From Lampris incognitus (taxonomy: Eukaryota; Chordata; Actinopteri; Lampriformes; Lampridae): a DNA stretch of 64,000 nt. Position 1 is the first letter of the stretch, and each line of letters starts with the position of its first letter. Of this stretch, positions 1-10,103 are shown in pieces. The DNA is taken from positions 54,238,808-54,302,807 of the forward strand of contig NC_079219.1 of the NCBI RefSeq assembly GCF_029633865.1. Reading direction: 5' to 3'. Position numbers and translations under genes: made by a program. The notes under the pieces were generated by a model. That model ran no database searches, had not been told where the DNA came from, and saw only the letters and a program-made list of their open reading frames with translations.

Positions 1-1590
1 GTTTTGATCTAAATCCAAATGGGTTTTGATCTAAATCCACATGATGGACAGGTTTTGATCTAAATTCACATGACGGACAGGTTTTGATCTAAATTCACAT
101 GATGGACAGGTTTTGATCTAAATTCACATGATGGACAGGTTTTGATCTAAATTCACATGATGGACAGGTTTTGATCTAAATCCACATGATGGACAGGTTT
201 TGATCTAAATCCACATGGGTTTTGATCTAAATCCACATGAGGGACAGGTTGCTATCTAAATCCACATGGGTTTTGATCTAAATCCACATGATGGACAGGT
301 TTTGATCTAAATCCACATGGGTTTTGATCTAAATCCACATGATGGACAGGTTTTGATCTAAATTCACATGACGGACAGGTTTTGATCTAAATCCACATGA
401 TGGACAGGTTTTGATCTAAATCCACATGATGGACAGGTTTTGATCTAAATCCACAGATGGACAGGTTTTGATCTAAATCCACATGATGGACAGGTTTGAA
501 TCTAAATCCACATGATGGACAGGTTTTGATCTAAAGTCACACGATGGACAGGTTTGGATCTAAATCCACATGATGGACAGGTTTTGATCTAAAGTCACAC
601 GATGGACAGGTTTGGATCTAAATCCACATGATGGACAGGTTTTGATCTAAATCCACATGATGGACAGGTTTGAATCTAAATCCACATGATGGACAGGTTT
701 GATCTAAAGTCACACGATGGACAGGTTTGGATCTAAATCCACATGATGGACAGGTTTGGATCTAAATCCCTAGTGATGGACAGGTTTTGATCTAAATCCA
801 CATGGGTTTTGATCTAAATCCACATGATGGACAGGTTTTGATCTAAATTCACATGATGGACAGGTTTTGATCTAAATCCACATGACGGACAGGTTTTGAT
901 CTAAAGTCACATGATGGACAGTTTTGATCTAAATCGACACGACGGACAGGTTTTGATCTAAATTCACATGATGGACAGGTTTTGATCTAAATTCACATGA
1001 CGGACAGGTTTTGATCTAAAGTCACACGATGGACAGGTTTTGATCTAAATTCACATGATGGACAGGTTTTGATCTAAATCCACATGATGGACAGGTTTTG
1101 ATCTAAATCCACATGATGGACAGGTTTTGATCTAAATTCACATGATGGACAGGTTTTGATCTAAATCCACATGATGGACAGGTTTTGATCTAAATCCACA
1201 TGATGGACAGGTTTTGATCTAAATCCACATGATGGACAGGTTTTGATCTAAATCCACATGATGGACAGGTTTTGATCTAAAATCACATGATGGACAGGTT
1301 TTGATCTAATTCCACATGATGGACAGGTTGCTATCTAAATCCACATGATGGACAGGTTTTGATCTAAATCCACATGATGGACAGGTTCGAATCTAAATTC
1401 ACATGACGGACAGGTTTTGATCTAAAGTCACACGATGGACAGGTTTTGATCTAAATCCACATGATGGACAGGTTTTGATCTAAATCCACATGATGGACAG
1501 GTTTTGATCTAAATTCACATGATGGACAGGTTTTGATCTAAATCCACATGACGGACAGATTTTGATCCAAATCCACATGACGGACAGGTT
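1..1590. repeat. 29-bp minisatellite, about 55 copies
   Basis: Tandem array whose usual 29-bp unit carries GATCTAAATCCACATGATGG preceded by GGTTTT and followed by ACA. Variants replace TCCACATG with TTCACATG or GTCACACG, and several copies drop the ATGGACA segment (short 22-bp units near 20, 215, 265, 320 and 800). Around 520-740 two variants alternate, suggesting a local higher-order unit. The array runs off the left edge, so its full length is unknown. No coding frame is conserved through it. Confidence 0.97.
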
Positions 1591-1593
1591 AAA

Positions 1594-1795
1594 CGGTGAC
1601 CCGAGTCCCCGGAGCTTCACAGTTACGCGACAGCGGCACCGCTGCGCGCGGGAACCCATCGCTTCCCTCCAACCGCTGTGTGGAACAAAGCGCGGGCGCT
1701 GTGACGACACCCCGGGCGGCCAATAGAAACGAGGCGGGCTGCCAGACACGGAAGCCAAGATGGAGGTGCTGTGACCGTTAATCTCTCTATAACGC
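1594..1795. promoter_or_regulatory. CpG-rich promoter-like stretch
   Basis: Unlike its AT-rich surroundings, this stretch is rich in CpG. It contains CCAATAG near 1719 and CCAAGATGGAGG near 1754, which resembles a YY1 site of the kind found at vertebrate transcription starts. No TATA box is seen. It lies right against the minisatellite. It may drive the weak candidate gene at 2201 or an undetected transcript; direction is not certain. Confidence 0.4.
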
Positions 1796-2200
1796 CCCAA
1801 GGAAAGGTTTGTTTAAGTACCTGCGGCCGGGGAGTTTGAGCTCTTCTGTGCAAAAACCAGTCGTCGGTAATTCCCGCACTTCCGTCCTTTGATGATTTTT
1901 ATCTTTTTAACCAAGAATTGCAATAGTGATGTTTGATCTGGCTGGCATCTGTCTAATGAGAGCCCGGTATCCAGACGTGATGCATGGAGGGCAGATGTAC
2001 AAGAGGGCGTCTCTTTTACGTTTCTTATGAGCTGTGTTCCATAAAATGAGGTGATCAATAAAATCATTCATTCATTCATCATGTTGCCTATGAATATTCC
2101 GCTAGACTCCACGATGATGTTGCCACACTTGCATCTAACAGATCTCTTTTGAAAAACCAGAAAATATAAATGTATTGATTTTTGCCACGTTGCAGGCAAA

Positions 2201-2443
2201 ATGAATGATGACGGTGACCTGGAAGGAAGCCGTGGCACCTGCAGCCGGTGTTTGGGTCAAAATATGGCGCAGTGTTGTGTGTCAGTGGAGAGAATGACAC
2301 ACATCTCAGAAAACAAATTGAGGTTTTCCGAGGGGGTCTGGAAACCGTCTAATGATTTTATAAAATGTGGCGATATGGGAGAACACTCAGGGCGGGAATC
2401 AAAAGTTACACCAAAGGCACGTTTTGAAAATTTGTTGCAATGA
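2201..2443 (+). CDS. weak candidate small gene, 80 codons, unrecognised
   Basis: An ATG follows a plausible 3' splice site (pyrimidine-rich stretch ending TTGCAG at 2195) and opens an 80-codon frame beginning MNDDGDLEGSRGTCSRC and ending at TGA 2441-2443. A polyadenylation-like AATAAA lies at 2629-2634, and the CpG-rich stretch at 1594-1795 could supply a first exon ending in an AAG|GTTTGT-like donor near 1807. I do not recognise the protein. It has four cysteines but no known motif, and length alone does not exclude chance. Confidence 0.18.
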   Translation: MNDDGDLEGSRGTCSRCLGQNMAQCCVSVERMTHISENKLRFSEGVWKPSNDFIKCGDMGEHSGRESKVTPKARFENLLQ

Positions 2444-2689
2444 CGCAACTTTTTGTTTATGTATATCCTTTCTTTGTTAGAGGTGCCATGGAATTGCGTG
2501 ATTGACATTGTCATGTGATTTATACTGACGTTGGCTCTAAACACGTGTGTGTGTGTGTGTGTTGGGGGGGTGTTGTGTTTGTTCATTTAAAACTTCCAGT
2601 GTAATATACTGCATTATAATGAAAAACCAATAAAGAAATTAAATTACAGAGAGCTCAGAGAAAAACCCTCACAACCACGTCCAACCACG

Positions 2690-2877
2690 TAGGCACGTCA
2701 GGGACTGATGCGTCTGCTGGCAACAACGACGTGACGAGCTTGTCGCGCGAGAGGTTTTTGGAAACTCCGCCCACTTTGCCGTGACGTCCGCACACGTCGC
2801 ATGGCGTCATAACGACAGAAGCCTCGTTAGCGAGCCGAGCACTGGGTTGTGTTGGCTCGCGTAGTGATAAGAAACAG
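2690..2877 (+). promoter_or_regulatory. second CpG-rich promoter / possible untranslated first exon
   Basis: CpG-rich stretch with several CRE-like TGACG/ACGTCA cores (near 2709, 2730 and 2780), a GC box in CTCCGCCCAC near 2765, and a good donor at its end (AACAG|GTGTGAG, exon end 2877). This is the layout of a TATA-less promoter with a short noncoding first exon on the plus strand. No downstream coding exon could be matched to it before the transposon-rich region, so the transcript is hypothetical. Confidence 0.3.
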
Positions 2878-2883
2878 GTGTGA

Positions 2884-2885
<2 letters not shown>

Positions 2886-2939
<54 letters not shown>

Positions 2940-3480
2940 ATTTTACATTAGGCGTTGAAGATAAGAGCCCCTATAAGCAACCTTGACATACCAGATGGAG
3001 AAATTAGACAGCCCCCCTCAAACACACACACACACACACGCACACACACACAAGCACACACACACCTTCTGCTCCTGACCCCTCTCCAAACATCCATCCC
3101 TCCATTTCCTTTAAGACTGCCTAATCCCTCTTTCTTCTGTTATGTACGTATGTAAACCCTCATCATTTTTCATCCATCCATAGGATACATAGACATGTAA
3201 TCCTTGTCTAGTATGAAGGGGCTATGTCTATGTGTGTGTGTCTGTGTGTGTCTACGTGTGTGTGTCTGTGTGTGTACGTCTGTGTGAGAGACAGGGATGG
3301 GGGTGCAGGGTCTGTTCTTTTTCATTCGTTTGGCAAAAACATGAGGACAAAGAAGCACAGACACTGATGTGTTGCGTTTCTCTCACACACACACACGCAC
3401 ACACACGCACGCACGCGCGCACACACACACAAAGAGAACAGAGACAAAAATGGTAAGAACGATGGAGCGAGATGGAGAGA
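2886..3480. repeat. microsatellite cluster (GA)n, (CA)n, (GT)n
   Basis: (GA)n fills 2886-2938, (CA)n about 3019-3065, interrupted (GT)n about 3231-3290 and (CA/CG)n about 3384-3430, ending in a GA-rich stretch. Short frames over these give only Thr/His or Val/Cys runs. No gene is seen. Confidence 0.9.
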
Positions 3481-3556
3481 GAGAGAGGAACCTGTGTGTG
3501 ACCTGTGTGGCGTCCTCTCCGCAGGTAGAAGTGTTTCGGCGTGTCTGGGTCTATTA

Positions 3557-3922
3557 TGACCCTGTTTACACCTGGTTTTAAAATGCGTTTTGGGCGATCG
3601 GATCACAAGTGGACAGCGAGACACATCGCCATTTACCCCTGTTTCTATCAAGCATCTTCAAATGTGTCCTGCTGGCCACTTGTGATCCGATTTCATTACT
3701 CCGAAGAAGAAGAAGAAGATTTCCTGTTACGTCCTTGTCGGGGACGCATCAGCGTTTACACTACAAAAGGTACGTGGTCAAATGCGTCCCAGGTCACCTA
3801 GGCAAATGGTTTGAGTAACCGGTTCACAACGTTTTGGTGGTCGTTTCCACGTGTATGTAACACTGTCCACTTGTGACCCGATCGCAAAAACCGCATTTTA
3901 AAACCCGGTGTAAACGGGGTCT
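3557..3922. mobile_element. MITE with about 60-bp inverted repeats (PIF/Harbinger-like)
   Basis: The left end GACCCTGTTTACACCTGG continues for about 60 bases through TTTTAAAATGCG and GATCACAAGTGGACAG; the right end (about 3860-3921) is its imperfect reverse complement. Flanking trinucleotides are TTA on the left and TAA on the right, fitting the TWA target class of PIF/Harbinger elements. The 366-bp body encodes nothing, so it is a non-autonomous element. Superfamily is inferred only from the termini and flanks. Confidence 0.75.
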
Positions 3923-4419
3923 TAATGAGGACTCCGCCTTCCCTCCGCCGATTGCTTAAGCATCTGTCGCTTCCTCCGCTGTGCCACGTCCAGTGAAAAT
4001 ACTTACACACGTTATTCTGTTTCAAGGAACACACAGAAATGTGTCTGCGCGCGGGATGACCTTCCCCCGTCCAAATCTGCCCCTAATAAGTGCCCCAAGA
4101 CGCACACTGCCGCTAATTTTAGACTCATTACGACAGGCACGTATATTTCCAATACATGAAGTAGTTCTCTATAGTCCAGTGACTACACACGCAGTTGTTA
4201 TTTACATAGTAATCATATCTATTTGCCTGCCCCCACGCGCACACTCCCATTGAGACTGTCCAGTCACAGATTAGGCTTGCATCCTCTTTCCATTAGCCCC
4301 GTCCATTAGCCATCGCCCAGCCATTACGACCACGCTCCCATTCATGGACGCATACTCGTGCACATACCCACACTCATTAAGATAAGTGTGCCTTGTGTGC
4401 TGAGCTGCAGCTAAATATC
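3923..4419. other. noncoding stretch, nothing recognised
   Basis: About 500 bases of moderately AT-rich unique-looking sequence between two transposons. I see no long frame, RNA gene or repeat structure in it. Confidence 0.6.
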
Positions 4420-5207
4420 TTTTTTTTTTAATTCCTCACCCATTTTTTTCCCTCCCCGATTGTATCCGGCCAATTACCCCACTCTTCCGAGCCATCCCGG
4501 TCGCTGCGCCACCCCTCTGCCGATCCGGGGAGGGCTGCAGACTACCACATGCCTCTTCCGACACAGATTCGCCAGGGGGACGTAGCGCGTGGGAGGATCA
4601 CGCTACCCCCCCCCCAGCCCCCTTCCCCCCGAACAGGCGCCCCGACCGACCAGAGGAGGCGCTAGTGCAGTGACCAGGACACATACCCATATCCGGCTTC
4701 TCACCCGAAGACACCCAGATAGCAAAATTGCTGTGGCCCGGACCCGTCCTACACCGTGTTGAACGATGGCACTTGGGCGGTCCGCTCCTGTTTGCCAGAT
4801 CTGGGCCAGAACCAAGCCATAGCAATGCCACATGTGCCACATATTTACCAAAGGTGGCCCATACTTGTTTTGTGATATTTGGGCCATATTCACCATTTAC
4901 CACACGGGCCACTTCAGGGTCACATCCAGATCACATGCATCTTTGCCAAAAAAGGCCCACATTTGATTTGGGCCATATTTGCTGTTACACATGTGGGCCA
5001 CTTCAGGCTCACATCCATTTTGTCAGGGCCAGAAGAAGGCCATCAGTGCCGCATCATTGCCTGACGTGGCCCACATCCGGATGCTATCTGCAAAGCCAAC
5101 CGTATCTGTAGGGACGCCCGACCAAGCCGAGGGTAACACGGGGATTCGAACCGGCAATCCCCGTGTTGGTAGGCAACGGAATGGACCGCTATGCTACCCG
5201 GACGCCC
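4420..5207 (-). mobile_element. tRNA-derived SINE, family A, copy 1, split by a MITE
   Basis: Read on the minus strand from 5207, the head resembles a tRNA: an A-box-like GTAGCATAGCGG and a clear B box GGTTCGAATCC near 5150. The body continues with GGGCGTCCCTACAG, then CAGGACACATACC and CGGGACGGCTCGG-type blocks, and ends in an A-rich tail at 4420. The same family recurs at 19431, 21998, 35699, 38733, 42865 and 63640. This copy is interrupted by the 375-bp element at 4716-5090. No Repbase name is asserted. Confidence 0.9.
4716..5090. mobile_element. MITE inserted inside a SINE
   Basis: The insert starts CAGATAGCAAAATTGC and ends GGATGCTATCTG, giving a short terminal inverted repeat CAGATAGCA/TGCTATCTG. 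It interrupts the SINE between blocks that are contiguous in the other copies. Inside, a degenerate motif (GTGGCCCACAT, GGGCCATATT) repeats several times. It is noncoding; a DNA-transposon origin is inferred from the termini. Confidence 0.7.
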
Positions 5208-5566
5208 CTACAGCCAAGTGACATTCAAGCACTTGCCCTCACCATTTAATAGTGACCATACTTCTGTCTCCTCATCCGTGCAGCGTCTCAAAAACACTCA
5301 ACAGCACTGTCACGTGTACAGTGTCCTATTATGGACGCTGTACACGTGCCAAGGCTTCCCCCATTAAGTCTCATAATGCCTGATGAAACCATTAGCGACA
5401 GAAACGAGCCACGATATGAGCGAACGAATCACCCGACTTTATCTGATGCTCTGCTTTGTGGAGATGGATTTTGTTTATGTGAGAGACACTTTGGTCATTA
5501 TTCACGTGAAGGATCCAACGTCGCCAGAGTCCAGTGGAGTTAAGAAAGTGGCAGTTTGGTCTCTGA

Positions 5567-5577
<11 letters not shown>
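5208..5577. other. noncoding spacer with (TAA)n at its end
   Basis: No gene or element recognised in about 360 bases. The (TAA)n stretch at 5568-5597 marks the 3' tail of the LINE that follows. Confidence 0.6.
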
Positions 5578-5597
<20 letters not shown>

Positions 5598-8500
5598 CAT
5601 TAAACTTATATAGCGCTTTTCAAACACTCAAAGTCGATTTACAATAAACGGGGTGAAACAAGACGTCAGATAAACATAACAGAGACATACAGGGGTGGAT
5701 GGGAAGGGGGGCTACGAGAGGGAGAAGCGGCAGCCACACACGACGCCAGCAGTACTCTCCGACTAGGACAGATACAAAAGGGAAAGAAAAACAAACATCA
5801 TAAATCACATAAATCACAGATGAAGTCTGAATAGGTGAATCCCGACCAATGACCTGAATGTGGGCAGCCCGCAGCAGTGTCCGATGCGCTTGGGGAGGGA
5901 GTTGGGGAGGGAGTTGAGGGAGGGGGCAGGTCGAGCGCTCAGTCCCCAGCCTGCCCCAGACCAGGGATAGATGAGTGGACGGGGGGCACGAGAAGGCAAT
6001 GGAGAAAAGGCGTGTCTTGAGACGGGATTGGAAGAGTGGGAGGGATTCTGAGTCTCTAATGATTTGGGGAAGTGAGTTCCAGAGCCTGGGAGCTGCCCTG
6101 GAGAAGGCTCGGTCACCAAAGCCGTGGAGGCTGGACCTGGGGGTAGAGAGAAGGGAGGCTGAGCTGGATCTGAGGGATCGAGAGGGTTGGTAGGGGGAGA
6201 GGAGATCGGTGAGGTATGGGGGAGCCAGTTTGTGAAGAGCTTTATAAGTAAGAACCAGGATTTTGTAATTGATCCGGTGGGAGATGGGTAGCCAGTGGAG
6301 GTCTTTTAGGACTGGGGTGATGTGGTGCCAGGATTTGGTGAAAGTTAAAAGTCGGGCGGATGCGTTCTGGATCAATTGGAGTCTCTTATAGAGCTAGCAC
6401 TGATGCCATAGAGGAGTGAGTTGCAGTAATCAAGGCGGGAGGAGATGAAGGCATGGATCAGTATCTCAGCAGCAGGGCGTGTGAGAGAGGATCTTATTTT
6501 TGCAATGTGGTAGAAGGAGGATTTGACCATTTGGTGGATATGTGGCTCAAGGGAGAGGATGGGATCAAGGATCACACCAAGGTTGCGTGCCTGGGAGGAA
6601 GGGGAGACAGTAGTGCCATCGATGGTGAGTGCAAGGTTGTTGATTTGGCTGAAAGTGGACTTGGAGCCAATGAAAATAAGTTCAGTTTTGTCACTGTTGA
6701 GTTTGAGAAGATTTTGCTGCTTCCAGACTTTAATTGCAGACAGACAGGAGTCGATGTGAGAGAGGGGTGGATTGTGAGGGGATTTGGTGCTGAGGTATAT
6801 CTGGGTGTCAACAGCATAACAGTGGAAGTCTAAGTTGAAATGGCAGAGAAACTGACCAAGAGGGAGGAGATGATGAAAAGGAGTGGGCTGAATACAAAAC
6901 CTTGGGGAACACCTTGTGTGACTGTAGATGGAACAGAGGAGTGGTTGTGAAGTGAGATGAAGTGTGACGGACTGTGAGGAATCTGGGTGTGATCCTGGAT
7001 GACCAACTGTCGTTTTCTGAAAACGTTGCATCGGTTGCTCGCTCCTGCAGATTTCTCCTCTATAACATCAGGAGGATTCGCCCATTCCTCACCGACAAGA
7101 TGGCACAGGTGCTCATCCAGGCTCTGGTCATCTCCCGGCTGGACTACGGCAACTCCCTCCTTGCTGGCGCCCCGGCGTCGGCCATCAGACCTCTGGAGCT
7201 TGTTCAGAAAGCTGCAGCTCATCTGGTGTTCAACCGCCCTAAGTTCTCCCACACAATTCCTCTTCTCATGTCCCTACACTGGCTCCCAGTAGCTGCTCGC
7301 ATCCAGTTTAAGACTCTGGTGCTAGCCTACAGGGCAGTGAAAGGAACAGCTCCTTCCTATCTCCAGGCCATGGTCAAGCCCTACACCCCTGCCCGACCAC
7401 TTCGCTCTGTTGCCTCGGGACGCCTGGTTACCCCGTTGCTCATAGGCCCTTGCTGCCGATCGACCCGGTCATGGCTTTTTTCTGTCCTGGCCCCACAGTG
7501 GTGGAATGAACTCCCCACTGATGTCAGGACAGCGGAGTCGCTGCCCATCTTTCGGCGCAGGTTGAAAACTCACCTCTTCAAGAACTACTACCCTGTTACT
7601 TGTTCTTAGCACTTACTGTATTCACTCATTTAAAAAAAAAAACTCTTTCCTGCACTTTTACTTTAGCACTGGTTTTGCTCTTAGATGCTTGTTTAGAGAG
7701 AAGATGCACTTATGACCTCTGATGACTAGTAGCTCACCAGATTTCCTACGTTAAATGCACTTATTGTAAGTCGCTTTGGATAAAAGCATCGGCTAAATGA
7801 CTGTAATGTAAAGCAATGTAATGTGACCTGTTGGAGAGGTAGGACTGGAGCCAGTTGACTACGGTGCCTTCAATAGGGACATCTTTCAGTCTGGTGAGCA
7901 GGATGTTGTGGCTCACAGTATCGAAGGCTGCACTCAAGTCGAGGAGGATGAGGATGTTAAGGGTTCCAGTATCAGCAGAGGTGAGGAGGTCATTAAGTAC
8001 TTTAAGGAGTGCAGTTTTAGTGCTGTGGAGTGGGCGAAAACTGGACTGGAGGGGTTCGAGTAGGTTGTTGGAGTGTAGGTAGGTTTGGAGTTGTGTGGCG
8101 ACAATGCGTTCCAGGGTTTTAGAGAGGAAGGGGAGATTGGAAATTGGCCAGTAGTGGTTGAGGCAGGATGGATCAAGTCAGGGTTTAATGAGAATTGGGG
8201 TGACAGCTGCAGTTTTGTAGGCAGAGGGGACAATTCCATGGGACAGTGAGGAATTGAAAAGGTTGGCGAGGTAGGGGCATGGGGCAGGGAAGCATTTCTT
8301 TAGTAGGCGGGGTGGGGAGGGGATCAAGGGAGCAGGTTGTGGATTTTGATGAGCTGATGAGTTCAAAGATAGTGGTAGGAGCAACTGGAACAAACCGGGA
8401 GAGGCAGCGATCAGAAGGAGGGGTAGGGAGGTCAAGAGGAATGGGGAGAAGAGGGGCTGGAGTAGGTGCTGCCGAGTCAGATGCAGGGGACAGTGATTTG

Positions 8501-8990
8501 TTGATAGCGGCGATTTTGTCTGCAAAAAATTGGAGAAATTAGTTGCATTGTTCAGGAGTAGAGTTGGAGAGGGCATCGGCACGGGGCTTGAGGAGGTTGT
8601 TTACAGTGGAGAAGAGGGTGCGGGGGTTACGGTTGGAATCATTAATGATGGTGGAAAAATAGGCAGACTTGGCGGCAGTGAGGGCATCTTTGTAGGCAGA
8701 GAGGTGGAGGTTGTGGGCTTCTTGATGTACAGTGAGAGACGTTTTCTTGACGAGTCGTTCCAGTTGGCGGGCAGTCTGTTTCATTGAGCTCAGGTGTGAA
8801 CCAGGGTGCAGAGGTGTTGAAGGAGACTGTTTTTGTTTTGAGAGGGGCCAGCGTGTTGAGGGAGGCAGACAGAGTGGCGTTGAGGTGATTGGTGAGATCA
8901 TCAGGTGAGGTAGAGGCTGGTTCCAGGGGGAGAGCAGTGGAGAGCAGATCAGAGTTGGAGGGGGTCAGAGAGTTGGAGGGGGTCAATAGA
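5578..8990 (-). mobile_element. decayed L2/CR1-like LINE, interrupted
   Basis: Minus-strand fragments of a non-LTR retrotransposon polyprotein run from about 8990 to 5620. Upstream pieces include SAYFSTIINDSNRNPRTLF (linker between endonuclease and reverse transcriptase). A reverse-transcriptase piece carries LLDLSAAFDTV. The catalytic box has decayed to YAVDTQIYLS. The C-terminal part carries LHWLPISHRINYKILVLTYK at 5620-6375. The 3' end GCGCTATATAAG followed by (ATT)n is typical of fish L2-like LINEs. Frameshifts and the changed YADD box make it a pseudogene. It is split by the opposite-strand LINE at 6969-7821. Confidence 0.88.
6969..7821 (+). mobile_element. 5'-truncated L2-like LINE nested in the older LINE
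   Basis: Plus-strand frame to 7609 encodes the end of ORF2 only, about 210 residues including SRLDYGNSLLAGAPASAIR, LHWLPVAARIQFKTLVLAYR and a C terminus near RRRLKTHLFKNYYP. The 3' tail has GTCGCTTTGGATAAAAGC followed by CTAAATGACTGTAATGTAA, the usual end of fish L2/Maui elements. A 6-bp duplication, TGTGAC, flanks it at 6963-6968 and 7822-7827, and the older LINE resumes on either side. Truncation at the 5' end is typical of target-primed reverse transcription. Confidence 0.9.
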
Positions 8991-9124
8991 CATCATATGG
9001 ACGTATATGACAAATACGTCCTTGTGATGTCTCAATGCGTGGCCACAAGTGTGAGGTTTGGTGAGGAGAAGAGCTAAACAGCATCGGTACTTTAGCACTA
9101 GAATGATCGGGATTTCACTCCTAC
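8991..9124. other. short spacer before a DNA-element terminus
   Basis: About 130 bases with an imperfect inverted motif around GACATCATATGGACGTAT. It joins the LINE to the inverted-repeat element that starts about 9090-9125; nothing coding is seen. Confidence 0.4.
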
Positions 9125-9727
9125 ATAAAACGACCATGGGCGGTCAAAATGACGGCTGGGTTTAAATTCTATATTGTGTCAAGATAAATACCCAATTGAA
9201 ATATTAATGCATTGCATAAGATAGTATGTCTGTTAAGAAACGACTGACACCAAAATTAACATTTTAACAACTTTAATACTATTTTTCAAACAATTTAAAA
9301 TGGCCACTGTCCAACGCCTGTAAATACTGCAGCGTCTCGGTGGTAGTCATGGTGAATCTGAAATGGCGTCTGTAACCAGACATGTTGGCAATGACCAAAA
9401 ATCAAGTTTAGACTATTACTCTGCACTGGAGAACGCTTATGGACGTATTACAGTAGAACTGGATACGGCGCCGCCGGCCGCTCAGCCTTGCAGCCAATTT
9501 CCCCCCCGGTGGTCACTCGCGGTATTGCAGCGAAAAATCCCCTGCGGCCCAAAAAGATTTTCCCCATAGACCACCATTGTAAAAGAGACGCCTGTTTGAC
9601 AGGACACCTGCAGCTATAATCATGGTCAATTATTACTCTTTGTATTGTATATTTTTAAGCCATGGGGGTTTAATCTTTTTAAAAATTGTCTAAAGCCCAG
9701 AAAATTTTTTTTTTCCCCTGCATGACG

Positions 9728-9928
9728 GCACGGCTGTGTACGAGCCGTTCTCATAGCCTGGAGGCATCATGGAAGTAACACTACTGCGCATATTCAGTGG
9801 GGCCCAGGTACCCGGAAGTAACCCGGAAGCCAGAAACCTTTTCGGCTTTGGCGCCAGGCCAGCAATTCTCATTGGAATGAACAGGGGCCATTTTTAGATC
9901 CGGTATCCAGTTCTACTATAATACATCC
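9728..9928 (+). repeat. left copy of the 201-bp direct repeat flanking the LINE
   Basis: 201 bases beginning GCACGGCTGTGTACGAGCCG and ending ATAATACATCC. It is repeated in the same orientation at 16217-16417 with four mismatches by my count. It abuts the LINE's poly(A) side (T-run from 9929), so it behaves as an exceptionally long target-site duplication. Confidence 0.9.
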
Positions 9929-10103
9929 TTTTTTTTCTTACTTTATTGATACTTCAAATACATTCAAACAGAGCAAAAGAGACACACGAGACACCACAAA
10001 AACAATAGATTGAAGATAAAAAACAATAAAGACACAAAAGAGAAAAGCAAATTATAAAAAATAAATAAAAATAACAGAAAAAAAATAAAGGCGAGATCAT
10101 ATT

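Noticed and set aside
1-1590. CRISPR-like array of regular repeats
   Set aside because: Units are head-to-tail with no unique spacers, and the surroundings are a vertebrate genome. It is a minisatellite.
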